Below are positions 35,150-43,409 of a stretch of DNA of 64,000 bases, in pieces. The DNA is taken from assembly GCF_003264365.1 (NCBI RefSeq), contig NZ_PYAK01000009.1:124001-188000 (forward strand), written 5' to 3'. Source of the DNA: Micromonospora noduli. Lineage in GTDB: Bacteria; Actinomycetota; Actinomycetes; Mycobacteriales; Micromonosporaceae. Each line of letters opens with the position of its first letter. Within the stretch, counting starts at the first letter, position 1. Below the pieces are notes generated by a model, which saw nothing but the letters and a program-made list of their open reading frames with translations, searched no databases and was not told where the DNA came from. Position numbers and translations under genes: made by a program.

Positions 35150-35226
35150 TCGACCGGTTCTCCAGCCGGGTTCGAGTGGACGCGCGCAGGCTGCGCCTGT
35201 CACGGCCGCCATGCGAAGGGGACACG

Positions 35227-36765
35227 ATGGGCGCCAGCCACCAGGAGCGCGGAGCGATCGAGGTCATTCAGGACCTCATGCAGCAGAAGTGGGTCTACGA
35301 GCTGTTCGGCGAGATCGGCGCGCGCCAGGGTGCCTCGGCCGCGCATGTCGAGCAACTGAGGGCGGTCGACGCCGCCGCGCACGTGTTCTGGCCGTTCCAG
35401 GCACCGCCGTTTCCGGTCATCGCGGCCACCGCGAGCGGATCGACGTTGACTGACATCGACGGCAACGACTACCTCGACTGCCACATGGGATACGGCGCTC
35501 AGGCGCTGCACGGGCACAACCCGGCGCCGGTCGTCGACTTCGTCCGCGAGCACCTCGGCAAGGGCACCGGCAACGGCTACACCAACGCGTTGGAGCTGGA
35601 GCTGGCGACGCTGCTGCGGGAGATTCTCCCGCACAACGAGAAGTTCGCTTTCCAACACTCGGGTACGGGCGCCACCCAGTCGGCGATCCGGCTCTGCCGT
35701 GCGCACACCGGGCGGCGGATGGTCGCCAAGTTCGAGGGCACCCTGCACGGGTCCCACGACCTGGCCGTCCACAACACGGCGCCCTGGTATCACGGGCATC
35801 CCGCGGTGCCGTTCCCGGAGATCGGCAAGGACGGCATTCCGCTGGTCTCGGCGTTCGCCGGCGTCACCCCGGCCGAGCCGCGCGACCTGCTGATCCTGCC
35901 CAACGACACAGCGCTCGCGGTCGAGTTGATCGAGCGCCACGCGGGCGAGTTGGCCTGCATCCTGGCCGAGCCGGCCGCCTCGTCGTTCCCGTTCGAGGAG
36001 ACGACGATCCCGATGATCCGCGAGGTGGCGGTGGCCGCCCGGCGGCTCGGGGTGCCGTTCATCCTCGACGAGGTGCTGACGGGCTTCCGTTCGGGGCTCG
36101 GCGGCGCCGCGCAGAAGTTCGACATCCCGACCGACCTCGTCACCTACGGCAAGGTGATCAGCGGGCTCGGACTGCCGCTGTCGGCGATCGGTGGTCGGGC
36201 CGACATCCTCGACATCTCGCAGACCAGTGGGCAGTCCTGGACCGACTTCGGCCAGAAGACCGGCCTGCAGGGCAGCCACACCGGCAACTACCTGTCGGTG
36301 GCGGCGTCGCTGGCCACGCTCCAGCTGCTTCGCGACAAGGGGCCCGCCTACTACACCGAGCTGCAGGCCAAGGTCGACCGGGTCCAGGCGCGGCTGGCCG
36401 CGTTCCGGGCGGCCGAGGGGATCCCGCTGCGCATGGTGGGGTTCGGCGACTACATCGGGTGCTTCCAGTTCCTTCCGGAAGACTCCTACACCGACTACCG
36501 GGTCTACTCGCGGGCGCTCAACCCGGCGACGTTCATCCTCACGCTGCTGCTGCGCAAGCGCGGCATCTACACGCTCGGCATGCCGATGTTCTTCGCCGGC
36601 GGCGCTCACAGCGACGCCGACGTCGACCGGCTGACCGACGCGGTGCTGGAGAGCACGCTGGAGCTTCGCGCCAACGACTTCCCCTTCGATCTGGCGTGGC
36701 CGGCGACGTCCGCGTGGGGCTCCGGGTCCTCCGAGTGGGGTTCGGGTTCCTCCAACTGGTCGTAG
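35227..36765 (+). CDS. Class III PLP aminotransferase (glutamate-1-semialdehyde mutase-like) with WGSGSS tail
   Basis: 512 residues. Fold-type I, class III: PLP-contacting FQHSGTGATQSAIR, EPAA, cofactor aspartate D281 in ILDEVLTGFRSG, and Schiff-base lysine K309 in TYGKVISG. Closest recognisable relatives are glutamate-1-semialdehyde aminomutases and related omega-aminotransferases, but it is longer (about 430 is usual), with an N-terminal extension of about 60 residues. The C-terminus ends in two WGSGSS(E/N) units plus WS. ATG follows GAAGGGG. Possible roles: amination of the polyketide or making an amine precursor; unproven. Confidence 0.86.
   Translation: MGASHQERGAIEVIQDLMQQKWVYELFGEIGARQGASAAHVEQLRAVDAAAHVFWPFQAPPFPVIAATASGSTLTDIDGNDYLDCHMGYGAQALHGHNPAPVVDFVREHLGKGTGNGYTNALELELATLLREILPHNEKFAFQHSGTGATQSAIRLCRAHTGRRMVAKFEGTLHGSHDLAVHNTAPWYHGHPAVPFPEIGKDGIPLVSAFAGVTPAEPRDLLILPNDTALAVELIERHAGELACILAEPAASSFPFEETTIPMIREVAVAARRLGVPFILDEVLTGFRSGLGGAAQKFDIPTDLVTYGKVISGLGLPLSAIGGRADILDISQTSGQSWTDFGQKTGLQGSHTGNYLSVAASLATLQLLRDKGPAYYTELQAKVDRVQARLAAFRAAEGIPLRMVGFGDYIGCFQFLPEDSYTDYRVYSRALNPATFILTLLLRKRGIYTLGMPMFFAGGAHSDADVDRLTDAVLESTLELRANDFPFDLAWPATSAWGSGSSEWGSGSSNWS
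36715..36756 (+). repeat. Two 21-nt in-frame repeats at aminotransferase C-terminus
   Basis: 36715-36735 and 36736-36756 encode WGSGSSE and WGSGSSN, followed by Trp-Ser-stop. Wobble positions differ between units, so the peptide repeat rather than the DNA appears conserved. Confidence 0.85.
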
Positions 36766-36781
36766 CCACCTCTGCGTCACC

Positions 36782-36810
36782 GGGCCCGGGTCAGCTCCTG
36801 ACCCGGGCCC
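36782..36810 (+). terminator. Terminator after aminotransferase
   Basis: Perfect 13-bp stem GGGCCCGGGTCAG / CTGACCCGGGCCC with a CTC loop, 16 nt after the stop. Confidence 0.85.
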
Positions 36811-36849
36811 TCCTCATGCGCCGTACAGGTCATACGCAAATAGCCGTAC

Positions 36850-36878
36850 TTGACTAATCGTACGCGACGGCGTGTAGT
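36850..36878 (+). promoter_or_regulatory. Putative promoter of the MFS gene
   Basis: TTGACT, 17 nt, TGTAGT, ending 49 nt before the ATG. CGTAC (36845-36849) and GTACG (36860-36864) form a dyad over the -35, a plausible site for the PadR-type regulator encoded downstream. Confidence 0.45.
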
Positions 36879-36927
36879 CGAAGGGTGGGTCCGCTGTCGA
36901 CCCCCGTCCGACTTCAGGAGGAACGCG

Positions 36928-38625
36928 ATGACGGAGAGCTGGACCGACGAACGCAGCGCCGCCCCACCCAATCCGCGCCGATGGCTGATCCTGGCCGTCA
37001 TTCTGGCCGGGGCATTCATGATTCTGCTGGCCACGACGATCGTCAATGTGGCGGTCGCGCCGATCCAGCGCGACCTCCGGTCGACGTACACGGCCATGGA
37101 GTGGGTCATCGCCGGCTACGCGCTCGGCTACGGCCTGTTGCTCATCCCCGCCGGCCGGATCGGCGACCGCTTCGGCCACCGCAAGCTGTTCCTCATCGGC
37201 GTCGCGGGGTTCACGCTCGCGTCGGCGGCGTCGGCGCTCGCGGCCACACCCGGCCAGCTGATCGCGTTCCAGGTGGTGCAGGGCATGATGGCCGGCATCC
37301 TCAACCCGCCGGTGCTGGCGCTGATCCAGGCCACGTTCCCGGCGAAGGAGACCGGCAAGGCGTACGGGATCTACGGCGCCATCGGCGGCATCGCGACCGC
37401 CAGCGGCCCGCTCCTCGGCGGCCTGCTGATCGCGTGGGACCTCAACGGCTGGGACTGGCGGCCGGTGTTCCTGCTCAACGTGCCGATCGGCCTGGCCACG
37501 TTCGTCGCCGCGCTGATCCTGGTGCCCGAGTCGCGAGGCCGCCGCGGTGGCCTCGACGTGATCGGCATGCTGCTCGTCTCGGCCGCCGTCCTGCTGCTGG
37601 CCGTCCCCCTGGTCGAGGGCCAGCGCCTGGGTTGGCCGGCATGGACGTTCGTCTCGATGGCAGCGGCGCTGCCCGCGTTGGCCGTCTTCGCGGTGTGGGA
37701 GTTGCGCCGCGCCCGACGCGCCCAGGTCCCGCTGGTAAGCATGCGCCTCTTCGCGCACCGCTCGTTCTCCGCCGGCGTCGGCATCAGCCTCTGCTACTTC
37801 GCGGGCTTCATCGGCCTGCTCTTCGCGCTCTCGCTGCACCTGCAGATCGGCCTGGAGAAGTCCGCCCTGACGACGGGCCTGATCCTGCTGCCGTTCTCGT
37901 TCGGCACACTGGTCGGCGCGGCCATCTCCGACAACGTCGCCCGGGCGCTCGGTCGTGGCGTCCTGATGCTCGGCGCGGGCATCGTGATCGTCGGCATGGT
38001 GGGCATCATCGCCACGATCCACTGGTGGGGTTCCGGCCTGGAGCTACTGCCAGCCCTGCTCTTCGCCGGCTTCGGCTCGGGCCTGGTGATCGCGCCGAGC
38101 GTCGAGATCGTGCTGGCCGGTGTGCCCTGGCAGGACGCGGGCGCGGCCAGCGGTGTGCTCGGCACCGCCCAGCGTCTCGGCCAGGCGATCGGCGTCGCGG
38201 TGGCCGGCGTGGTCCTCTTCGGGACGCTCGGCTCCTACTCGGGGACCGCCGCGGAGAAGGCGAGCCCGGAGCTCCAGGCATCGCTCGTGGCGGCGGGCCT
38301 GCCGCCGGCCGAGGCGAGCGCGGCGACGACCACCTTCGCCGACTGTTTCATCCGCCAGTCGCGCGCGTCGGATCCGACGGCCACGCCGCCCGGCTGCGCG
38401 GACTCGGCGCCGGGTCCGGTCGGCGCGGCCTTCGACAGCGCGGCCACGTCGGCGCTGGAGACCAACTTCAACCGGGCGGTCCAGTGGACCGTCGGCGCCG
38501 TCCTGGTCGGCGTGATCCTCACGTTCCTTCTCGTCTACCTGCTGCCCCGCCGGCCCGAAGAGCCCTGGGCCGAGGCGAGCAAGCCCGATTGGAACGTGAC
38601 CACCCAGCCCGAGCCCGCTCAGTGA
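36928..38625 (+). CDS. MFS efflux pump, DHA2 (EmrB/QacA) family
   Basis: 565 residues with about 14 membrane helices; motif A GRIGDRFGHRKLFLIG and motif C region GPLLGGLLI are clear. ATG after AGGAGG. DHA2 pumps export hydrophobic drugs with proton antiport, and this one is the best candidate for self-resistance and export of the aromatic polyketide. A ~75-residue hydrophilic loop (about 470-540) precedes the last helix. Convergent with a PadR regulator gene, the likely local repressor. Confidence 0.92.
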   Translation: MTESWTDERSAAPPNPRRWLILAVILAGAFMILLATTIVNVAVAPIQRDLRSTYTAMEWVIAGYALGYGLLLIPAGRIGDRFGHRKLFLIGVAGFTLASAASALAATPGQLIAFQVVQGMMAGILNPPVLALIQATFPAKETGKAYGIYGAIGGIATASGPLLGGLLIAWDLNGWDWRPVFLLNVPIGLATFVAALILVPESRGRRGGLDVIGMLLVSAAVLLLAVPLVEGQRLGWPAWTFVSMAAALPALAVFAVWELRRARRAQVPLVSMRLFAHRSFSAGVGISLCYFAGFIGLLFALSLHLQIGLEKSALTTGLILLPFSFGTLVGAAISDNVARALGRGVLMLGAGIVIVGMVGIIATIHWWGSGLELLPALLFAGFGSGLVIAPSVEIVLAGVPWQDAGAASGVLGTAQRLGQAIGVAVAGVVLFGTLGSYSGTAAEKASPELQASLVAAGLPPAEASAATTTFADCFIRQSRASDPTATPPGCADSAPGPVGAAFDSAATSALETNFNRAVQWTVGAVLVGVILTFLLVYLLPRRPEEPWAEASKPDWNVTTQPEPAQ

Positions 38626-38636
38626 CAAGCCGCCAG

Positions 38637-38668
38637 CCCCGGCCCCGAAGATGCCACCGGGGCCGGGG
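38637..38668. terminator. Bidirectional terminator
   Basis: 10-bp perfect stem CCCCGGCCCC / GGGGCCGGGG between the convergent MFS and PadR genes. Confidence 0.75.
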
Positions 38669-38677
38669 GTGGCACCG

Positions 38678-39244
38678 TCAGGAGGTCGTCATCGAGGTCG
38701 GCTGGTTGGCCATCAGCTTGGGCAACTGGTCGAGCAGCTCGTCGTGCCAGGCGAGCTCGGTACGGAGTCGGAGCTCGGTATGACGGAAGGTCGTCCACTC
38801 CAGACCACGGATGTGCGGTGCCGCCAGCTCTCGGAGCGCGAGCCACGAGTCGAGCTGCTCGGCGAGGGCCTTCCGGCGCGCCACGATGATCGCGCGCAGC
38901 GCGTCCTCTCCGAGGTCGATCACGTTCTGCAGGGCCAGGTCGACCGGATCGTGACGGAGCTTGGTGTCGCGCAGTGCCTCGTCGCGGTGGTCGATCAGCT
39001 CCGCCGCGCCGGCCGAGGTGAGCGCGTAGATCGTGCGGGCGGGCCGGTTGCCCTCCTGCTCGGTCCGGACCGCCTCGATGACGCCCTCGACCTGCATCCG
39101 GTGCAGCGCGCCGTAGAGCGACCCCGGCTTGACGTCGCTCCACAGCTCGGTACGGTCGACCTGGGCCGCCCGGCGGATCTGGTGCCCATGCATGGGGCCC
39201 CCGCGCGCGAGCGCTCCAAGTACGAACAGGCGAGTGCTATTCAC
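38678..39244 (-). CDS. PadR-family transcriptional regulator
   Basis: 188 residues from a GTG (VNSTRLFVLGALARGGPMHGHQI), the usual PadR beginning. Winged-helix domain to about residue 85 (KPGSLYGALHRMQVEGVIEAV), then an alpha-helical dimerisation domain. PadR proteins repress efflux genes until a phenolic or drug ligand binds. Convergent with the DHA2 pump; regulation of that pump is inferred. Confidence 0.91.
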   Translation of the reverse strand: MNSTRLFVLGALARGGPMHGHQIRRAAQVDRTELWSDVKPGSLYGALHRMQVEGVIEAVRTEQEGNRPARTIYALTSAGAAELIDHRDEALRDTKLRHDPVDLALQNVIDLGEDALRAIIVARRKALAEQLDSWLALRELAAPHIRGLEWTTFRHTELRLRTELAWHDELLDQLPKLMANQPTSMTTS

Positions 39245-39263
39245 GGCATTAGTCCAACACGAG

Positions 39264-39279
39264 TGCCCGTTTGCGGGCA
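39264..39279 (-). terminator. Short hairpin after NarL-type regulator
   Basis: TGCCCG / CGGGCA 6-bp stem with a 4-nt loop, 30 nt past the regulator stop and 20 nt upstream of the PadR start. It may be a terminator or a PadR operator. Confidence 0.35.
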
Positions 39280-39309
39280 AGTTACCCAGAGCAATCCTTG
39301 AGCGGCCTG

Positions 39310-39987
39310 CTATCCGTGAAACGTCGGGTCGACGCAGAGCCTCGGCAGGACGATCAGCGAAGCCGCGATGGCCCTGTTGACCGCGTCGATCCGGGACACC
39401 GCACCGAGTTTGGCGAAGATGTTGCGCAGGTGGCGCTTGACCGTCGCCTCCGACAGGCAGAGCCGACCGGCGATCTGAGCGTTGCTCATCGCCTGACCGA
39501 CCAACTGCAGGACCTCGCGCTCACGGTCCGACAGCGTGCTGTGCACCGGCCCCTGCACCTGGGTCAGGCTCTCCCGCGACACCGCCAGCATCACCGGCGC
39601 GTCATCGGCGCGGGCGCTGCGGATCGCCGCCACCAACTCCTGGCGCGTCGAGTTCTTCAGCAGGTAGCCGCAGATGCCAAGGGTCAACAACTCACGCAAC
39701 AGCGTCGGGCCGTCGAACATGCTGAGGATGATGACCCGGCTCGCCGGCGCGACGTCACGGATCCGACGGACCGTGGTGGTCACCCCGTCGCCGGGGATCT
39801 GCACGTCGAGCAGCACGATGTCGGGCTGGCGGATTCGGATCTCGTTGACAGCGGCGCCGCTGTCGCCGGCCTCGCCGACGACCACGAGGTCGCGCTGGGC
39901 GTCGAGGATCTCCCGGAGGCCGTCGCGCACCACGACGTGGTCGTCGACCAGCACGATGCGGGTCGGCTCGATCATCGTGACGGTCAC
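39310..39987 (-). CDS. NarL/LuxR-type response regulator
   Basis: 225 residues, GTG start overlapping the kinase stop (GTGA). Receiver: [33 protein letters not shown]; LuxR HTH with [34 protein letters not shown]. The HTH differs at only a few positions from the orphan regulator at 28.0-28.7 kb. Works with the kinase encoded just upstream. Nearby genes suggest control of the oxidase or the efflux genes, but no target site is visible. Confidence 0.92.
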   Translation of the reverse strand: MTVTMIEPTRIVLVDDHVVVRDGLREILDAQRDLVVVGEAGDSGAAVNEIRIRQPDIVLLDVQIPGDGVTTTVRRIRDVAPASRVIILSMFDGPTLLRELLTLGICGYLLKNSTRQELVAAIRSARADDAPVMLAVSRESLTQVQGPVHSTLSDREREVLQLVGQAMSNAQIAGRLCLSEATVKRHLRNIFAKLGAVSRIDAVNRAIAASLIVLPRLCVDPTFHG

Positions 39988-41060
39988 CGGCCGGCCCCCG
40001 CCCCGACGGCGAGCAGCGGCACGACGAGCTCGACCGAAGAGCCCTGGTGCCCCGCCGCGCGCACCGCGAGGCGACCGCCGACGACGGCCGCGCGCTCAGC
40101 CATCGCGCGCAGGCCGGAGCCGTCGCGCACCGTCGCGACGTCGAAGCCCACCCCGTCGTCGGTGACGGTCGCCCGCAGCTCGTGCGGGGTGATGTCGATG
40201 ACCGCATGGATCACCCGAGCGCCGGCGTGGGCCACCGCGTTGCGCAGCGCCTCGCGGACGACCAGGAACACCTCGTCGAGCACCTCGGGCGGCACCCACG
40301 ACTCGTCGCCGTTGATCTCGGTGTGCAGACGTGTCTCGCCCGTCTCGACCGTCGACAGGAAGTTGGCCAGCGCCTCGTCGAGTGACCCGAGCGGCTGAGA
40401 GAGCCGAAGGTCGGCGATGAGCACACGCAGATAGCCGACCGCGTCGTGGAGCGACTCCCGGGCGATGACCACCCGGCGGTCCACGTCGTCGTGGCGTCGT
40501 TCCTGGGCGAGCTCGTGGGCCTCCAGGTTGCGGTACGCCGCGCTGAGGCTGTGGCCCAGCCGGTCGTGCAGCTCGCGCGCGATCAACGAACGCTCGGCGA
40601 TCTGCGCCTGGTGGACCTCGTTCATCAGGCCGGCGGCATAGCGCGAACTCGCGTCGACCAGCCGGGTGAGTGTCGTCCGGGTGAGCGCGTCGGCGACCAG
40701 CGCCAGGATCGCGCCCTGGTCGGGCTGGCCGACCAACTGCCCCAGCGCGTCGGCCAGCACGATGTCGGCCAGCGCGACGACCGCGCGAAAGCACTCGCGT
40801 GGGTGAAGCTCGACGTCCTCGGTGGACACCGCCGGCGGCGGTGCCGACAGCGGCTCGGTCGCCCCACGGCGAATCTCGGCCATCGTCTCCCGGAGCAGGA
40901 CATCGGCCTGCGCGGCGTAGCTGTCGATCAGGTCAGCGGCCCCTTCGAAATCGTCACTCGCAGCGGCAAGACGCTGACGGTAGGCGGCAAGAATCGGTTG
41001 ATGCCTGCGTTCGAGAACCTCGGCAGCGGTCCTCCGCAGCGCATCGTTTCCAACAACCAT
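39984..41060 (-). CDS. Cytoplasmic sensor histidine kinase (HisKA_3)
   Basis: 358 residues from ATG 41060. No membrane segment. The N-terminal ~190 residues are helical and of unrecognised type; then the HisKA_3 site [15 protein letters not shown] and an HATPase domain ([36 protein letters not shown]). It should sense an intracellular signal and phosphorylate the co-encoded NarL regulator. Confidence 0.9.
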   Translation of the reverse strand: MVVGNDALRRTAAEVLERRHQPILAAYRQRLAAASDDFEGAADLIDSYAAQADVLLRETMAEIRRGATEPLSAPPPAVSTEDVELHPRECFRAVVALADIVLADALGQLVGQPDQGAILALVADALTRTTLTRLVDASSRYAAGLMNEVHQAQIAERSLIARELHDRLGHSLSAAYRNLEAHELAQERRHDDVDRRVVIARESLHDAVGYLRVLIADLRLSQPLGSLDEALANFLSTVETGETRLHTEINGDESWVPPEVLDEVFLVVREALRNAVAHAGARVIHAVIDITPHELRATVTDDGVGFDVATVRDGSGLRAMAERAAVVGGRLAVRAAGHQGSSVELVVPLLAVGAGAGR

Positions 41061-41392
41061 TGCGGATCCCCCGGTGTGTGCCCTATTGCTCCCCAGGTGC
41101 GGGCACGAACGGCTCTCCCCAGCGCCGCTGCCCGCCGTGTCGCCGACTCCCCCCGTCGTGGGCGACAAAGCACTCAGATCGGATCGGCCTTCTATGAGTT
41201 GTCACGGCCGACTACTCGCACGAGTCTACGGTCTCACCGCTCGTCGTTGGAAGCATCGAAGCTTAGCTTTTGGTAGTCACACCAAAACTTAAGGTGAAAT
41301 CCACATTTGGCCGCGACCAGTTTTCGACGGCGCGTCGAGGGACCTCCCTGACAGTTCACCCGAGACCTCGACCACCAGGAGTGGAGCGACCA
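41061..41392. other. Divergent region upstream of kinase and oxidase genes
   Basis: 332 bp without a gene. It holds an inverted repeat CTTAGCTTTTGGT (41262-41274) / ACCAAAACTTAAG (41281-41293), 11 of 13 positions paired around a 6-bp spacer, 100 bp before the oxidase ATG. This is a candidate operator in an AT-rich patch. AGGAGTGG serves as the oxidase ribosome-binding site. Confidence 0.55.
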
Positions 41393-42856
41393 ATGGTGAG
41401 CAGACGCAACGTCATGAAGGCCGGTGCCACCGCGGGAGCAGCCGCGCTGGTCACGACCACCGCGGCGGCAGCGGCCCGCGGTTCCACCCCGTCCGCGACG
41501 CCGGCGCACGGCACCCACGCCGGCCACGGCAAGACGGCACACGTCGCGGCCGTCACCGCCCCGTTCGCTGTCCGGATGCCGATACCGCCCGTGCAGCAAC
41601 CCATCGCCTCGGTAGCCAACACCGACTTCTACGTCGTTTCCACCCGTAAGGCTCAAGTGGAGATCCTGCCCGGGACGCGTACCGAAGTGTTGACCTATGA
41701 CGGGCTGTTTCCCGGCCCGACGTTCCGGGTCAAGACTGGCCGGCTCGCGGTCATTGCCCACAGCAACCACCTCGACATGCCGACCGCCGTGCACGTGCAT
41801 GGAGGCCACACGCCGTCGAGCAGCGACGGGTTCCCGACCGACGTGCTGGACCCGGGGAAGAGCCGGATCTACAGCTATCCCAACAAGCAGCGGGCAGCCA
41901 CGCTCTGGTACCACGACCATGCCCATCACATGGAGGCCGAGCACGTGTTCCGCGGGCTCGCCGGCTTCTTCCTGATCGACGATCCAGCCCAGGCCGAACT
42001 TCGGTTGCCCACCGGCAACCACGACATCCCGATCATGCTGCGCGACGCGCGGTTCGCCGACGACGCGAGCCTGATCTTCGAACACGACGACTTCCAGTTC
42101 CGCAACACGATCCTCGTCAACGGCAAGCCGCAGCCCTACTTCCCGGTGGCCGCCCGCAAGTACCGGCTGCGCTTCGTCAACGCGTCCAACCTCCGCACGT
42201 TCACCCTGCGGCTCGGCAACGACGCCGAGGTCGCCCAGATCGCGAGTGACGGCGGGCTGCTCGCCGGGCCGACGCCGATCCGCTCGTGGAGCCTGACGCC
42301 CGGCGAGCGGGTCGAGATCGTCGTCGACTTCGGCGCGTTCCCGGTCGGCAGCCAGGTCTTCCTCGACGATGCGGTGGCCGGGCCGGTGCTGCGCTTCGAC
42401 GTCAACCGAGCCGCCGCCGACACCAGCCGGGTGCCCGACCGGCTGAGCACCATCCCCGCGCTCCCGGCAGCCACGAAGGAGCGGGCGTTCACGCTCAACT
42501 TCAACCCGGCGACCGGCCAGTTCCTCATCAACGGGCAGCAGTTCGATGCCGAACGGGTCGACACCGAGATCAAACGCAACACGACCGAGGTGTGGACGGT
42601 GACGAACGGCGACACGCTCTTCGGCATCCCGCACAACTTCCACCCCCACCTGGTCCAGTTCCGGGTGCTGGCCCGCAACGGTCAGCCGCCGGCGCCGGGC
42701 GAGGCCGGGGTGAAGGACACCATCTCGGTGGGGCCGGGCGAGACGGTCCGACTCCAGGCGACATTCGGGCCGTATCTTGGCCGATATGTCTACCATTGTC
42801 ACATGATTGACCATTCCGCGAGTGGGATGATGGCACAGATGAAGATCGTTCCCTGA
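41393..42856 (+). CDS. Tat-exported multicopper oxidase (CotA/phenoxazinone-synthase-like)
   Basis: 487 residues. Twin-arginine signal (SRRNVMKAGATAGAAALV) then three cupredoxin domains with copper motifs HVHGGH, WYHDHAHH, HNFHPHLVQF and YHCHMIDHSASGMM. All ten His and the Cys of the trinuclear and type 1 sites appear present. Oxidises phenols or aminophenols with O2 in the family. It is followed after 19 nt by an SRPBCC protein gene, so the two are probably one transcript. Confidence 0.91.
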   Translation: MVSRRNVMKAGATAGAAALVTTTAAAAARGSTPSATPAHGTHAGHGKTAHVAAVTAPFAVRMPIPPVQQPIASVANTDFYVVSTRKAQVEILPGTRTEVLTYDGLFPGPTFRVKTGRLAVIAHSNHLDMPTAVHVHGGHTPSSSDGFPTDVLDPGKSRIYSYPNKQRAATLWYHDHAHHMEAEHVFRGLAGFFLIDDPAQAELRLPTGNHDIPIMLRDARFADDASLIFEHDDFQFRNTILVNGKPQPYFPVAARKYRLRFVNASNLRTFTLRLGNDAEVAQIASDGGLLAGPTPIRSWSLTPGERVEIVVDFGAFPVGSQVFLDDAVAGPVLRFDVNRAAADTSRVPDRLSTIPALPAATKERAFTLNFNPATGQFLINGQQFDAERVDTEIKRNTTEVWTVTNGDTLFGIPHNFHPHLVQFRVLARNGQPPAPGEAGVKDTISVGPGETVRLQATFGPYLGRYVYHCHMIDHSASGMMAQMKIVP

Positions 42857-42875
42857 CCCCTGAGAAAGGTTTCTT

Positions 42876-43310
42876 GTGCCCTCGGCAGAGAAGACTGTGC
42901 AGATCGGACGGACTCCTGAGGTCGTCTTCGCCTTTCTCGCCCGTGGCGAGAACGACGCGCGCTGGCGTCCCAACGTGCTCGACGTCGCGCGCGTCTCCGG
43001 CGAGGGGGTCGGCGCTCGCTACAAACAGGGACTCAAGGGCCCCGGTGGGAGCCGCATCCCGGCCGATTACGAGGTGACCGGGTTCGAGCCGGGTCGACGT
43101 CTGGCGTTCCAGGCAACCGGCAGCGTGGTACGCACCCAGGGCGAATACACCCTCACCCCGGCCGACGGCGGCGGGACCCGACTCACGCTGAAGCTGGCGT
43201 GGCAGCCGAGCGGGCTGTCGCGCTTCCTCGGCCCGGTCGTCGGCAAGACGTTCGAGGAGGAGATCGCCGCCCTCGACGCTCTTCGCGACCTGCTGGAGAG
43301 CGAAGCCTGA
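42876..43310 (+). CDS. SRPBCC-family protein
   Basis: 144 residues, GTG start. Opens EKTVQIGRTPEVVFAFLARGEN with WRPNVLDVARVSGEGVG and ends with FEEEIAALDALRDLL, the START-like fold of polyketide-cyclase/dehydrase and COG3427-type lipid-binding proteins. Not similar enough to ARO/CYC enzymes to assign a cyclase role. Co-directional with the oxidase; may carry its substrate, but that is guesswork. Confidence 0.8.
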   Translation: MPSAEKTVQIGRTPEVVFAFLARGENDARWRPNVLDVARVSGEGVGARYKQGLKGPGGSRIPADYEVTGFEPGRRLAFQATGSVVRTQGEYTLTPADGGGTRLTLKLAWQPSGLSRFLGPVVGKTFEEEIAALDALRDLLESEA

Positions 43311-43366
43311 GCGCAGCGTGCAGCCGGTGGTGCCGGCGGCAACCGCCGCCAGTGGATGTCACCCGC

Positions 43367-43394
43367 GGGCCCGGAGCCAGTTGGCTCCGGGCCC
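43367..43394. terminator. Bidirectional terminator
   Basis: Thirteen complementary positions GGGCCCGGAGCCA / TGGCTCCGGGCCC around a 2-nt centre, between the convergent SRPBCC and esterase genes. Confidence 0.8.
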
Positions 43395-43409
43395 TCATCC
43401 TGCCCCCGG

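Noticed and set aside
35200-36780. 526-residue minus-strand frame opposite the aminotransferase
   Set aside because: Antisense shadow; the plus strand has all PLP motifs.
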